Part shown: one piece after another, positions 31,564-43,273 of the stretch
Layout: the number at the start of each line of letters is the position of its first letter
How positions within the stretch are numbered: the first letter of the stretch is position 1
Origin: Wurfbainia villosa
Taxonomy: Eukaryota > Streptophyta > Magnoliopsida > Zingiberales > Zingiberaceae
DNA: 64,000 nucleotides
Direction of reading: 5' to 3'
NCBI GenBank assembly: GCA_025175895.1
Contig: CM045987.1
Location: 109,419,040-109,483,039 of the forward strand
Program-made: the position numbers and the translations under genes
The notes under the pieces: generated by a model
Told to the model about the DNA's origin: nothing
Database searches by the model: none
What the model saw: only the letters and a program-made list of their open reading frames with translations

Positions 31564-33398
31564 TCATACTGCCATACATCTGATTCTCATTCCCTCCACA
31601 TGCCTATCAAAAGCTCTCACCGGAAGGGCCTTAGTGAAAGGATCTACCAAGTTATCCTTCGATGCAATCTTGGCCACAACAACTTCTCCTCTCTTTACGA
31701 TTTCTCGTATCAGGTGGTACTTGCGCTCTATGTGTTTACTTGCCTTATGGGCTCGTGGTTCCTTCGAGTTTGCAAATGCACCACTATTATCACAATAAAT
31801 TGTGATAGTTCTGGGCAAATCAGGAATCACATCCAAGTACATTAAGAAGTTTCTGAGCCACAGCTTTTTTGGCCTCCTCAGAGGCCACCACATACTCAGC
31901 TTCCATGGTAGAGTCTGTCATGCATTTCTACTTGACACTCCTCCATACAATGGCTACACCTCCCAAAGTAAACACAAAACCTGAGGTAGACTTACTGTTA
32001 TCCCTGTCTGATTGGAAGTCAAAATCTATGTAACCCACAGGGAGTAATTAGTCTGCCTGGTAAACTAGCATATAATCCCTAGTCCTTCTCAGGTACTTCA
32101 ATATATGTTTTACCGCAGTCCAATGTCCCCGTCCTGGATTACTCTGATATCTGCTAACCATGCCGATGGCAAAGCAGATATTCGGTCTTGTACATAGCAT
32201 CGCATACATGAGGCTTCCTACTATCGAAGCATAAGGAACTGCCTTCATCTCCTCTATCTCCTCAGATGTTCTAGGACACATCACCTTAGATAAAGGAACT
32301 CTATGCCTGAAAGGTAGAAAACCTTTCTTGGAGTTCTGCATGCTAAAATGATCCATAATTGTGTCTATGTATGAAGCTTGAGATAAGCACAACATTCTTT
32401 TCTTGCGATCCCTTATAACCTTGATCCCAAGGATGTGTCCCACTTCTCCCAAGTCCTTCATATCAAACTGTTTGGACAACCATACCCTTACGTCCGATAA
32501 CACCTTGACATTGTTGCCAATTAACAAAATGTCATCTACATATAGTACAAGAAATACCACTACGTTTCCATCACATCTCTTGTATACACAAGACTCATCC
32601 AGACTTTGAATAAATCCATAAGACTAGATTACCTCATCAAAGTGGATGTTCCAAGACCTCGAAACTTGCTTCAATCCATAAATGGACCGATTAAGCTTGC
32701 ACACAAGATGCTCTTTTCCCTTTGCAATGAATCCTTCTGGTTGCTTCATATAGATGTTTTCCTCAAGACTTAAGAAAAGTTGTCTTGACATCCATCTACT
32801 ATACCTCATAATCCATATGAGCAGCAATACATAAGAGAATCCGGATAGACTTAAGCATAGCTACCAGCGAAAAGGTCTCCTCATAATCGATACCCTCTTT
32901 CTGAGTATACCCCTTCGCGACAAGCCTCGCTTTGAAGGTCTCAACCTTCCCATCTATTTCTCTCTTTCTTTTGTAGATCCACTTGCATCCAATGGTTTTT
33001 ACACCATCGGGTGGTTCTACTAGCTCCCAGACCTAATTTGAATCTATAGATTCAATCTCAGCATTCATTTCACTTTGCCAAGATACCACATCTTTATCTT
33101 GGATTGCCTCATCATATGTCCAGGGATCAGGTTCATGTTCGCAAGGGACCAAATCAAAAGATTCTCCCAAGAACATGAATCTATCAGGCAGTCTAACAAC
33201 CCTCCCACTACTATGAGGTATCACTTGTGTATCATCTGTGACACGCAGTGCAGTTACTTGTGGTATATCCTCTTGTACCGGTGGTACTGAAGTAGTGACT
33301 TCTCCTTTCAATTCCTCCAGAATAATCTTACTCATGGGCTTGTGGTTCATCACATAGTCTTCCTCTAGAAATCTGACGTTCGTGCTAACGATCACCTT
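31564..33398 (-). pseudogene. pol: C3 pol: reverse transcriptase and RNase H
   Basis: Reading from 33398 down: linker with VVRLPDRFMFLGES, then SWQSEMNAEIESI and, after a stop, the start of RT. A frameshift near 32830 leads to LVCKLNRSIYGLKQ (32624-32827), a stop, and the open part 32048-32560 with active site YVDD at 32531-32542, FDMKDLGEVGHILGI and YASIVGSLMYAMLCTRPNI. A second frameshift near 31900-32000 leads to RNase H (ITIYCDNSGAFANS, HIERKYHLIREIV, DPFTKAL) ending at 31564. Catalytic residues of RT are present. It copies element RNA in the particle. Confidence 0.9.
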
Positions 33399-34721
33399 CT
33401 AATCTCTAGGACAATAAAACAAACCACCTTTCATTCCTCTAGGATAGCCAACGAACATGCGCACTTCTGTACGAGGTTCTAACTTACCAGTATCTGCCTT
33501 CAGCACATGTGCTGGACTCTCCCAAATCCGAATATGTCTTAGACTAGGCTTTCGCCCAATCCACAATTCTGTGAGAGTAGAAGGCACTGATTTAGATGGC
33601 ACCAAGTTCAAAATATACACTATCGTATCTAGAGCATATCCCCAGAACTAATCTAGCAATTCAGAATAACTCATCATCGATCTAACCATCTCCATAAGAG
33701 TCCTATTCCTTCGCTCTTCTACACCATTCTGCTGGGGTGTGCTAGGTGCAGACAATTGGGATTGAATCTCAGCCTCTGACAAGTAATTCGTAAACTCTCC
33801 CATGAGGTACTCACCACCACGATCAGATCGTAGTGTCTTGATACTTTTACCTTGACGTTTCTCCACATCAACCTTGAATTCTTTGAACTTGTCAAAGCAT
33901 TCAGACTTGCGGCGCATCATGTAAATGTATCCATATCTTGAATAATCGTTTATGAAAGAGACAAAATACTCAAAACCACCTCTAGCCTGGATAGACATAG
34001 GACCACACAAATCAAAATGAACCAATTCCAATATATCTTTGGCTCTATACCCCTTGGCCTTAAAAGGCCTCTTGGTCATTTTACCCTCCAAGCAAGATTC
34101 GCAGGTTGGGAAATCTTCCACCACTAATGAACCCAAAGGTCCCTCAGCTATCAACCTTTGAATTCTGCTTAGGTTAATATGACCAAGTCTTAGATGCCAA
34201 AGATATGTTTGGTTCATCTTCGAAGGTTCTTTTCTCTTATTGGAATTAGAAGATGAGTTATTAACTTCTATTTGCATCGTGGGAGCTTTTGGTTCAAGTC
34301 TATACAAATTTTCTATCAATGCACCAGAATAGATAATCTCCCTATTCCTTTTTATAACAACTCTATTATTAAAAGAAATAGAACATCCATCTATAAAAAA
34401 TTTAGAAACCGAAATTAAATTCTTTCTAAATAAAGGTACATAAAGGCAATTTTTAAGAACCAAATCTTTATTCCTCTCAAAAGACAAATAAACATCTCCC
34501 ACTACAATAGCTGCCACCTTTGTGGCATCGCCCAAGTATACGATAATCTCCCCTTCATCAAGTCGTCTGGTTTCCTGGAACTCCTGTAAAGTATTGCAGA
34601 CATGATCAGTGGCTCCCATATCTACACACCAGGTGTCGGTAGATAACACCGCTAAATATATTTCAATGACTAGACTAAAAGATATACCTTTGTTTTGCTT
34701 GCGGTTGGGGCAGTCCTTCTT
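33399..34721 (-). pseudogene. pol: C3 pol: protease and integrase
   Basis: A 333-codon open stretch (34649-33648) holds the protease (CVDMGATDHVCN; most copia copies have Ser or Thr where Met stands), the GAG_pre-integrase region with zinc-binding residues (LWHLRLGHINLSRI, CESCLEGK) and the integrase core with all three acidic residues (VHFDLCGPM, INDYSRYGYIY, NGVEERRNRT). TAG 33648-33650 lies before FWGYALDT. The frame continues to the copia C-terminal motif MFVGYPRGMKGG and a stop at 33399. No frameshift in this part. It is the best-preserved integrase of the window. Confidence 0.92.
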
Positions 34722-35482
34722 CTAGTGTCCAGTCTGCTTACAAGTGAAGCACTTGCCTTTCGGCTTCTTCACTCCTCCCTGAGTTCCTCCCACTGCCTTT
34801 GCTCTAGCTTTTTTCTTCTTCTTCTTGCCTTTCGGCTTAGAAGTAGAAACCTTTTGGGCAACCATGGCTTGCGCCTGAGCACTCTGACGAAAAAGCCCCT
34901 CTTCCACCTGGAGTTCTGTCAGAAGCTCCACCAACGAATACAACCTCTTGTTCATGTTGTAGTTCAAGCGAAACTGCTCAAAACTCCTAGGTAGAGACTG
35001 GAGAATGATATCGACCTGGGTTTCCCCATCGATCTCAGCTCCGAGGACTTCCAGTTCATTCAAATGAGCCATCATCTTGAGAACATGATCCCTCACGGGT
35101 GTTCCCTCGATCATGGTGGTCGTCATCAAGTTCCTCATGGCTTCCTGCCTAGCAGCCCGATTCTGGTGTCCGAAAATCTCTTTGAGATTGAGCATCATGT
35201 CATAAGAAGTGGGAATAGGCTTGATGTCGATGTTGCAAAGACATTTGACATAGATATTAAAATGTAACACCGCGTCATCTCATCGGCCTTAATCCACTTC
35301 TTATAACTCTCCTTCTCCTTTTCCCCAGAATCATTCACAGGCTTAGGAGGGCACTCTTCGAGAAGTACATATTTGTATTCCTCAGCAGTCAAGACAATGT
35401 CAAGATTCCTCTTCCAATCAACATAATTGGGTCCAGTAAGTTTATTTTCTTTCAGTATCACAGCAAGCGGGTCGAAAGTCAT
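34722..35482 (-). pseudogene. gag: C3 gag
   Basis: ATG 35482 (MTFDPLAVIL). The capsid domain N-terminal part runs to about 35225, where a frameshift occurs (plus-strand sequence around 35215-35235 differs in length from C0 and C4). The rest reads MMLNLKEIFGHQ to the Lys-rich stretch and the zinc knuckle CFTCKQTGH, where TAG 34722-34724 replaces the Trp codon found in C4. After this stop the same frame leads into protease. Confidence 0.9.
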
Positions 35483-36513
35483 TTTGAAAAAACCTAAGAA
35501 TCACATAGATAAAAACATTAGATTTCAAAAAATTATTGATTCCTCAAACAATAAAATTTTAAAATCAACCATCACCTCAAAACACCGAGAATATCGTATG
35601 CCACGATAATGTGGACGTATATGAATTCTTCATTTGTAAGACGAGGTTTTACCCATTAATTTTATTATCTTGTCAACCTAACTTTTTGACAAATAAAATT
35701 AATAGTTGGTTCCTCTTCGGCCCTACAAATAAAAGCAGTGACTCCGATGGGGAGGATACTTATATTTGCATCTAAGTGTTCACCATTACTCGGTACTAAG
35801 GTAATTATCTCTGTTATGTGCCTTCGATGGGAAGTACACATGCTCCTTAATAATTTCCTATAATCATATTCGACCTTGTGATCCGCAAACAAACTCATCT
35901 ATGGGGAGGAAGGCACTCAGAGCCGACGCGCAAGTTTGTTTGCATCACATGTCAAATCATAATGGAGGCCATGGAAATTTATAAAAATATCCCTCTCCCA
36001 CTTAGTAATTTAAAATTGAGGAATTTTCTAGCCTACGACATGCATATCAAATAAGAAGCAATAAATATGAAAAAGAAATATTTTCCAACTATTATGGCTT
36101 TTGTCTCCAATATGCCTCGTCAGATCGTCATTCTGGCCCACTCCTCCTACATGTACAAGCCATCCGGAGATCCGAGCCGAGAAAAACTATTTTAATTTAC
36201 ATCCATCGATCCTATACTCCACGAAGGAGTGTACATGAAATCTAGATTGAAAGTAAACTAAAATAAAAAGAGTGGCTAAAAAATGCCGTATCTAATTACA
36301 AAAATTAAATACTAGCCTCGTCAACCTCGAGGATTCAAATAATATACAATTACACACATACAATCACATACACACATATGGCCATAATAGTTGGATCCTA
36401 TGCCTGCAAACAAAAATTTAACCTACTCACATCCTACTATTATCCGGCACATATAATATATGAAAAGTGCATAAGAGTAACTGAACCCTAAACACACAAA
36501 ACCGAAAATCATG
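35483..36513 (-). other. C3 leader
   Basis: Non-coding, fourth copy of the C leader. Confidence 0.75.
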
Positions 36514-36525
36514 GCTATGATACAA
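36514..36525 (-). other. Degenerate primer-binding site of C3
   Basis: Minus-strand TTGTATCATAGC, two changes from TGGTATCAGAGC, 2 nt from the 5' LTR. Confidence 0.75.
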
Positions 36526-36527
36526 CT

Positions 36528-38391
36528 TGAAGGTAGGGGAAACTTCGCTTCCCCTTTCAACTCGGTCGCTTGTTCATGGCGATCCCTTCTACGTCCCCGA
36601 ATAAAAAAAATTTATCCTTGAAAAGGAGGGATTATCCAAGCTACCGTTTCATCGTCGTGCTATTCGATTAGAGTGGTCACTTGAACAAACTTGTTGTTCA
36701 AGCAACCAACTTCTATTCTACGATTAGCCGCGGAATAGACGATGTACGGATCGCCAGTTTTTGCATTTGTATTCGGGGTCCAAGTAAATTTAACCACAAA
36801 ACAAAACATAAAACATGTGTATAATTGAAAACAATTATAGACATAATACAAAAGAATATAAACAGGCATTATACCTCTCGATCTTCTATTGTATGTCCTT
36901 CCTCCTTTTGGACGTCGTGTGGGCCACGATCTTCCAAAAGTAGAAGCCTCCTAGATCACGATCTTCCTTTCCTTGCTTGCTCCGAACAAGAGGAAGTATA
37001 GAAACCAAACTCTTCTCCTTCCTTTAGCCAACCACCAAGCACTAACCTTGATGCTTGCCGCCAGCCAACAAGAAGAAGAGATGAGGAAGTGGGTGCTGGC
37101 CAAGAGCTCCAAGGAATCAACCTAACCCTTGTTTCCACTGACCAAGGAGAAGAATAGGAATAGGTTGAGCACTGGCCAAGGTGAAGAGAAGAAGGAGGGG
37201 CACCGGCAACCCTAAGGAAGAAGAAAACCTTCCTTAATTGTGGCCGCCCAAGACACCTCCAAAACCCTAGCCGCCCACTTCTTCCTTGCTGCCCAAGCCA
37301 AGGAAGAAAAACCCTAACTTCTCTAATTATTATCCATGCCCAAGCCTTAAGCCCATATTTATTGAGTTAGGCTTAAGCCTCCTTTTAATCTCCACCGTCG
37401 GTTCTAGGGATTTATTCTCAACTGTCGGATCTAGAGATTTAATCTCAACTGTCGGATCTAGAGTTTTGTTTTCCATCATTGGATCTAGGCTCCATGAGGT
37501 TTTAATAGGCTACAATAGGGACCATGAAGAGGAGTAGGATCTTGGCCACCCAATGGATCAAGCCCACATAAAGTCTGATCCATTAATGATAATTCATTCC
37601 ACTAGAGGATTATCATTGATCTACCTCACCAACCCCCATAAATTAATATGGGCTCCATATATTATTTCAACATTTATCTCCCCATGTTTAAGATCTCGAA
37701 TGTTCATCGATTAATTAATTTACTGACAATTAATCAATCAACATCTAACTCCATGAGTAGTACCACTCAACCTTATCATCATGCCGGACCAAGTCCACCT
37801 GCAGGGTTTATATGATGAACCTTATAAGCTCCTCATGGGGACATCATCATCCTAATATATAGGACACGGTTTCCTTCTATAATCAACGACACATCATATA
37901 AATCATACCTTTTCCCAACTTACCGAGTCTATCGATTTACTCTATAAATCTCGCTCATTGGTAAATCAAAGAAATGAATACTAAGTATATGTGTCCGTTA
38001 TTATATCGGGATTAAGAGCATGTACAATATAATATCTGAGGTCCGATTCGATTATGTAGTCAGCAATGAATCGAATCACCTCTAAGTCGGTCCTGCTCAA
38101 TACACACAAAGTGTACTAGTGTGATTCTATGGTCAAGACAAACCAATACCAAATCACACTACAACCATACCAATGGTTTGTCCAAATCCATCTCGGTTGT
38201 GAGCCTTTACTTATACTCTACAAGAAGCTGATAACATGATCTACCATGTGACACTACACACCATGTTATCTACAATGTAATGTATGAGACAATATGCATA
38301 ACCATAAATATGCAAACAATGATCATGTAATTATTATTTCAAAATAAAGATGTTCATACAAAAGATAGACTTTTCAATATACATCCCAACA
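36528..38391 (-). repeat. C3 5' LTR
   Basis: 1864 bp, nearly the same length as its partner. It has three to four 27-bp units at 37395-37475. Confidence 0.92.
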
Positions 38392-38396
38392 CAATC
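38392..38396. repeat. Target-site duplication CAATC, right of C3
   Basis: Second copy of 29665-29669. The B2 LTR resumes at 38397. Confidence 0.93.
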
Positions 38397-38823
38397 TTAT
38401 TCTCAAGTACTCCTACAACGCTAAAGCTCTAACTCTGTCATAACGCTGACGCAACGCCAAGCTTACAACTTCTTCATTGGCAGTAGTAAGTTTGTTTCTA
38501 TTTAGTTATTGTATTCGTGGTATTAATCGTAATGAGGTAAGGTAGGCTTGTTGCCTCATCCTCGTGCTTTCGGTTTTTGTTATCGTTGTCTCCTTTCTCC
38601 AACGAGGAGGAGACTCTATAGTGGATTTCCCCTTCTTACGCTGTCAAGGATCGTGGGGCCTTGGATTAGCAACCGTTAGGTTGTGAACCAAGTAAAAACA
38701 AACTTGTGTTATTTATTTTTCTGTTGTGCATCTCTATGTTTTAATCGAACGAACAAAAAGACGAAAAGAATTTATGCTCGCTATTCACCCCCCCCCCCCT
38801 CTAGCGACACTTTCGATCCAACA

Positions 38824-39526
38824 GATTTCTACACCGTGCAGAAATCAATCGACTGCCATGGATGGCAGTCGACTAGTGGCTGACAGAGTCGACTACTAAT
38901 GCTGATTTCGGGTAAACAAGTTTGTTTGGCCCATGTTCAACTATTTCTAGGTTCCCTAACTATTCCATAACCCTAGGATATGCTTTGGAAAGCATTGGAA
39001 GGGTGAAAATCTATTGGATATGGATTAGGAGATTTGTTTAGAGTGTGAATCAAATTTTAAGGTGTGTGAAAGTTCAGGTTTGAACTTGTGACCTTGATTT
39101 TGTTGGTTTAGTGTTCCTATAAGCTTAGGGACACTCTAAATACATTGTTGGTGCAATGGTCAAGGAGGAGCAAGCCTTTAGGGGGAGGTTATCCATCAAA
39201 GGATGATGGTTGTGTTCTTCCTCATAAGGGAGAGAATTTAGAGAATTGGGAGAAAGTTTGGAGAAGTGAGGATTGCCTCTCTTTAGTTATATGGGACTTA
39301 ACACTAGGAAGAGTGAAGGCATCCTAGATGTTTTTGGACCAAGGGGGAGATTGTAAGATCTCATTGGGATATGAGACATTGACACCCTTGGGGAGAGAGC
39401 CTTTTTGATGTATGTCAAAAAGTGGGAGAATTTGGAGACTTTGGAGAAGTATGAGATTTGATGACTTGAGTTAGTGTTCTAACTCAAAGGTGTTTGGTTT
39501 TTGTTAAATATTAAAAAGGGGGAGAT
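38824..39526 (+). other. D1 3' spacer and polypurine tract
   Basis: No convincing gene. GTCGAC sites at 38850-38900, purine-rich GGGGGAG blocks, and TTAAAAAGGGGGAGAT at 39511-39526 before the LTR. A second, internal TTGTTGGTGCAATGG at about 39144 resembles an LTR start but is not followed by LTR sequence. Confidence 0.65.
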
Positions 39527-41052
39527 TGTTGGTGCAATCAACCCAGGTTACGATTAGCCAGACTTGAGTTTGACTCGAGTAGTGTTTTGATGTTTGACAA
39601 AGGATTAATCATTATTTGACAATGATTTGGGGAGATGGTTGACAAGGGGTTGACCATATGATGGAGAAGTCCAAGTCTTGAGTACATGGCATGGAAAGTC
39701 CAAGCATGGGTCTTCGCATTTGAAAAGTCCAACATGGAGTTGGCATGGAAAGTCCAAGGGTGCAGTCTTGGCCACATAAGTCCAAGTGTGTAGTCTTGGC
39801 GGTGAAAGTCCAAGTCATGGGTACTTGGCAATTTGGAAGTCCAAGGGTATGATATTGGCGGCGTAAAGTCCAAGCGGTAGTCTTGGCAGCATAAGTCCAA
39901 TGTTTGGTGACGTAAAGTTCAAGCGTGTGTCTTGGCAGCGTAAGCCTAATTGTACCTTAGCGGTATAGACCGACTTAGCATGACAATAGTCGATGGAAAC
40001 ACTTGAAGGCTAACATATGGATGAACAAGTCATGGATGACTTGGAGGGATCCGATAGGTGTGAGGCTAATGGAGGTGGCTAGAAGGCTTAGGTCTAGGCT
40101 AAGGGTAGTCTAGCAAGTATGAGAGCATCATACTTGGGGTTAAACCTCATGGTTGATGTTTAGCAGTCGATTGGGATTATGGACCAGTCGACTGGTCAAG
40201 TGTTTTGACACTTGACAACCGAGTCGACAATGAGCAGTCGACTGGGATTATACTAGTTGACTTTTGTGAGTCGACTGGCGATCGACTACGATCGAGTGGC
40301 CTTGGTAGTCGACTATCATGTTATAGCTGTCGATTGGCCTTGAGCAGTCGATTTCCATGAAGGGAAGTTGACTGTTGGTTGTGGTCACGGGCACAGAACC
40401 TTCGGTAGATGACTGATCACTCACAAAGAATCGATCAGGTAAGGGCGATCAATTGCTTGGCTACCGTTGGAGTTTTTCAATGCGGATTAAGCCACAGCGA
40501 CAACTACAGGGAAGTCAATGGTCTTTTTGGTAGTCGACTGCTAGGCAAAAATCCTGATCACGTGGAGGCATAAAAGGAACTTGACGGGGAGGATTTCACT
40601 AGGCATTTCTTGAGGATCTAAAGGGGAGTTGCTGCTATGATTCCAGTCCTTCAAGGAATCCTAAAGCAACCAAAAGCTCAAGCATTCAAAATCTCACTTG
40701 TGTAAAATGTTTGTTCTTTCATTTCATCTTTGTGCTTGTTTTTGGGTTTGCTTATTCTTATTGTTGTAAGATTCTTGTACAAGGTTTCTCCACCTCCGAC
40801 GTGTTATCGAGAAGGAGTTGTATTAGTGGTGGTTTGCATCACTAGAGCTCATTCGAGCTCGCCCTGTGGAGTAGGAACCCTAAGGTTCCGAACCATGTAT
40901 ATTCTTGTGTATTGTGTGTGCTTATGTATTTCATTTATGCTTTATTATTATTTCCTCTATGTATATTAACGAGCATTATAGCAAGCACGCGAACGAATTC
41001 CATCATCGACGCTATTCACCCCCCCCCCTCTAGCAACATATGATCCCCTACA
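39527..41052 (+). repeat. D1 3' LTR
   Basis: 1526 bp, TGTTGGTGCAATCAACC to GATCCCCTACA, with TATA-like CATAAAAGG near 40568 and the TTCACCCCCCCCC/TCTAGC tract near the end. It contains ten AGTCCAAG-type repeats (39660-39945) and GTCGACTG-type motifs (40160-40545). Confidence 0.85.
39660..39945 (+). repeat. Degenerate AGTCCAAG tandem repeats in D1 LTR
   Basis: Ten units of roughly 25-32 bp with the core AAAGTCCAAG followed by GTCTTGGC-like sequence. Units vary in length and sequence. Confidence 0.8.
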
Positions 41053-41356
41053 AATATGAATGTTTACAACAATAAATAAGGAAACAACAAAATACAAAAA
41101 CAAATAAAAGAAATGCAAAGAACACTTTACAAGAAGCTTGCTTTTGATCACTTGTTTGTTGGTTGCTTTGAACGCCTTGGAAGATCCAGAATGCAATAGC
41201 AAAACCTCTCCCAAATGCTCAAGAATCGACATCTTCTTCTTCTCCCATCGAGCTCCTTTTAAAGCATGCCTCAGGCTCGATTTCCACCTAGAAGTCGATT
41301 GCCAAAAGGCACTAGTCGACTATTTACCTATCCGTTGTCTCACACCAACTCCATCC
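41053..41356 (-). mobile_element. D0: fragment of an inverted D-like LTR
   Basis: On the minus strand it reads CTTTAAAAGGAGC, then a region rich in T and GTTTTTG with pieces like AGCAACCAA and TTGTTGTAA, in the same order as 40565-40770 of the D1 LTR. D1 is inserted on its left and C4 on its right, so this 304-bp piece is the outermost sequence visible in the window. There is no gene; the minus-strand frame over it is LTR-derived. Confidence 0.55.
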
Positions 41357-43240
41357 TGAAGGTAGGAAACTTCGCTTCCCACTTCAACTCGGTCGCTTGT
41401 TCATGGCAATCCCATCGACGTCCCCGGATTAAAAAAATTTAATCCTAGACAAAAGGGATCACCCAAGCAACCGTTTAATCATCGTGCTATTCGATTAGAG
41501 TAGTCACTTGAACAAACTTGTTGTTCAAGCAACCAACCTCTATTCTACGAATAGCCGCAGAATAGACGATGTACAGATCGCCGACTTTTGTGTTTATGTT
41601 CGGGGTCCAAGTTATATTAGCCACAAAACAGAATATATCATGCATATATAATTGAAAATAATCATAAACATGTTACATAAGAAAATAGACAAGTATTATA
41701 CCTCTTGATCTTCTATCGTATGTCCTTCCTCCTTTTGGACGTCGTGTGGGCGACGATCTACCAAAAGTAGAAGCTCCTAGATCACCAATCTTCCTTCCTT
41801 GCTCACTCCGAACAAGAGGAAGAATAAGAAATAAAACCCTTCTCCTTCCTTTAGCCAACCAACAAGCACCAAGCTAGATGCTTACCGCCGGCCAACAAGG
41901 AAAAGGGATGAGAAGGATGGATGTCGTCCAAGAGCTCCAAGGGAGGACTCTAAGCCTTGTTTCCACCGGCCAAGGAGAAAGAGAAGGGCTGGTTTTGACG
42001 ACGGCCAAGAGAGGGAAGGGTTGTATGGGCGCCGGCCACCAAGGAAGAAGAAGAAGAAAAGGAAAAGCTTTCCTTATTTAGTGCTGCCAACTCCCTAACC
42101 CTAATCTCCAATGCTTGCCGCCCCATGCCCTAATCCTATCTCCAATGGGATTCCTCTTGCCGCCCACCCCCTCCTCTCCTTTTATAGAGTTAGGGATAAG
42201 CCTTGTTTTAATCTCCACCATTGGTTCAAGGGATTTAATCTCAACCATCGGATCTAGAGATTTAATCTCAACCGTCGGATCTAGAGATTTAATCTCTACC
42301 TTTGGATCTAGAGTTTTGTTTTCATCCATTGGATCTAGGCTTCATGAGGTTTTAATAGGCTACAATAGGGACCATGAGGAGGAGTTGGATCTTAGCCACC
42401 CAATGGATCAAGCCCACATAAAGTCCGATCCATTAATGATAATCCAATCCACTAAAGGATTATCATTGATCTACCTCACTAACCCCCAAAAGTTAATATG
42501 GGCTCCATATATTATATGTACATTTTCTCCCCCTGTTTAAGATCTCGAATGTCCGTCGATTAATTAATTTATTGACCATTAATTAATCAACATCTAATTC
42601 CATGAGTAGTACCACTCAACCTTTTCATCATGCCGGACCAAGTCCACCTGCAGGGTTTACATGATGAACCTTATGAGCTCCTCAAGGGGACATCATCATC
42701 CTAATATATAGGACATGGTTTCCTCCTATAATCAACGGCACACCATTTAAATAATATCATTTCCCAACTTACCGAGCCTATCGATTTAATCTATAAATCT
42801 CGCCCATTGGTAAATCAAAGAAATGAATACTAAGTATATGTGCCCGTTATTATATCGGGATTAAGAGTATGTACAATATAATATCTGAGGTCCGATTCGA
42901 TTATGTAGTCAACAATAAATCGAATCACCTCTAAGTCGGTCCTACTCAATACACACAAAGTGTACTAGTGTGATTCTATGGTCAAGACAAACCAATACCA
43001 AATCACACTACAATCATGTCAATGGTTTGTCCAAAGCCATCACGGTTGTGAGCCTATACTTATACTTTACAAGGATCCGATAACATGATCTCCCGTGTAA
43101 CACCACACACCATGTTATCTACAATGTAATGTATTAGACAATATGCATCACCATAAATATGCAAACAATGATCATATGATTCTTATTTCAAAATAAAGAT
43201 GTTCATACAAAAGATAGACTTTTCAGTATACATCCCAACA
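41357..43240 (-). repeat. C4 3' LTR
   Basis: 1884 bp, TGAAGGTAGG to CATCCCAACA, with four to five 27-bp units at 42215-42330. Confidence 0.92.
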
Positions 43241-43256
43241 ATCTCTCACTTATACT
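43241..43256 (-). other. Polypurine tract of C4
   Basis: Minus-strand AGTATAAGTGAGAGAT, one change from C3. Confidence 0.72.
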
Positions 43257-43273
43257 AAAAGACTATGCTGTCC

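Larger units (their letters stand above)
29670..38391 (-). mobile_element. C3: structurally complete copia element of family C
   Basis: 8722 bp in minus orientation, with both LTRs (about 1.86 kb each), primer-binding site, leader, gag, protease, integrase, RT, RNase H and polypurine tract, flanked by CAATC. Gag and pol appear to be one reading frame as in C4. A 4996-bp interior with long LTRs and this domain order fits Ty1/copia; clade placement (Angela- or Tork-like) is a guess. Frameshifts near 35225, 32830 and 32000 and several stops inactivate it. Confidence 0.93.
26972..38823 (+). mobile_element. B2: pol-less B element, split by C3
   Basis: Plus strand: C-terminal half of gag (26972-27970), gag-pol linker (27971-28448), 3' spacer (28449-28973), polypurine tract, and 3' LTR in two pieces (28989-29669, 38397-38823). 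No protease, integrase, RT or RNase H lies between linker and spacer. The 5' half is cut off by Bx. Duplication candidate gattt at 38824-38828. Confidence 0.82.
28989..38823 (+). repeat. B2 3' LTR, split by C3
   Basis: 28989-29669 plus 38397-38823 total 1108 bp, the same as the B1 5' LTR. Starts TGTTGGTGCAGGGG, ends CCAACA. TATA box 29629-29635. Palindromes of CAGTCGACTG type at 29405-29490. Confidence 0.88.
38824..41052 (+). mobile_element. D1: 3' end of a further LTR element
   Basis: Non-coding 3' spacer (38824-39511), polypurine tract and a full 3' LTR (39527-41052). No coding remnant is visible, so the superfamily is open; LTR ends resembling A and B suggest copia. B2 interrupts it on the left, and the remainder should lie beyond B2. 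Duplication candidate aatat at 41053-41057. Confidence 0.75.

Noticed and set aside
39144..39160. TTGTTGGTGCAATGG as a second D LTR start
   Set aside because: No LTR-like sequence follows and no duplication or polypurine tract precedes it.
39359..39376. TCTCAT...ATGAGA inverted repeat in the D1 3' spacer, at a place like the A/B hairpin
   Set aside because: Arms are 6 nt with a 6-nt loop and differ from CATCTCAC; not enough to call the same element.
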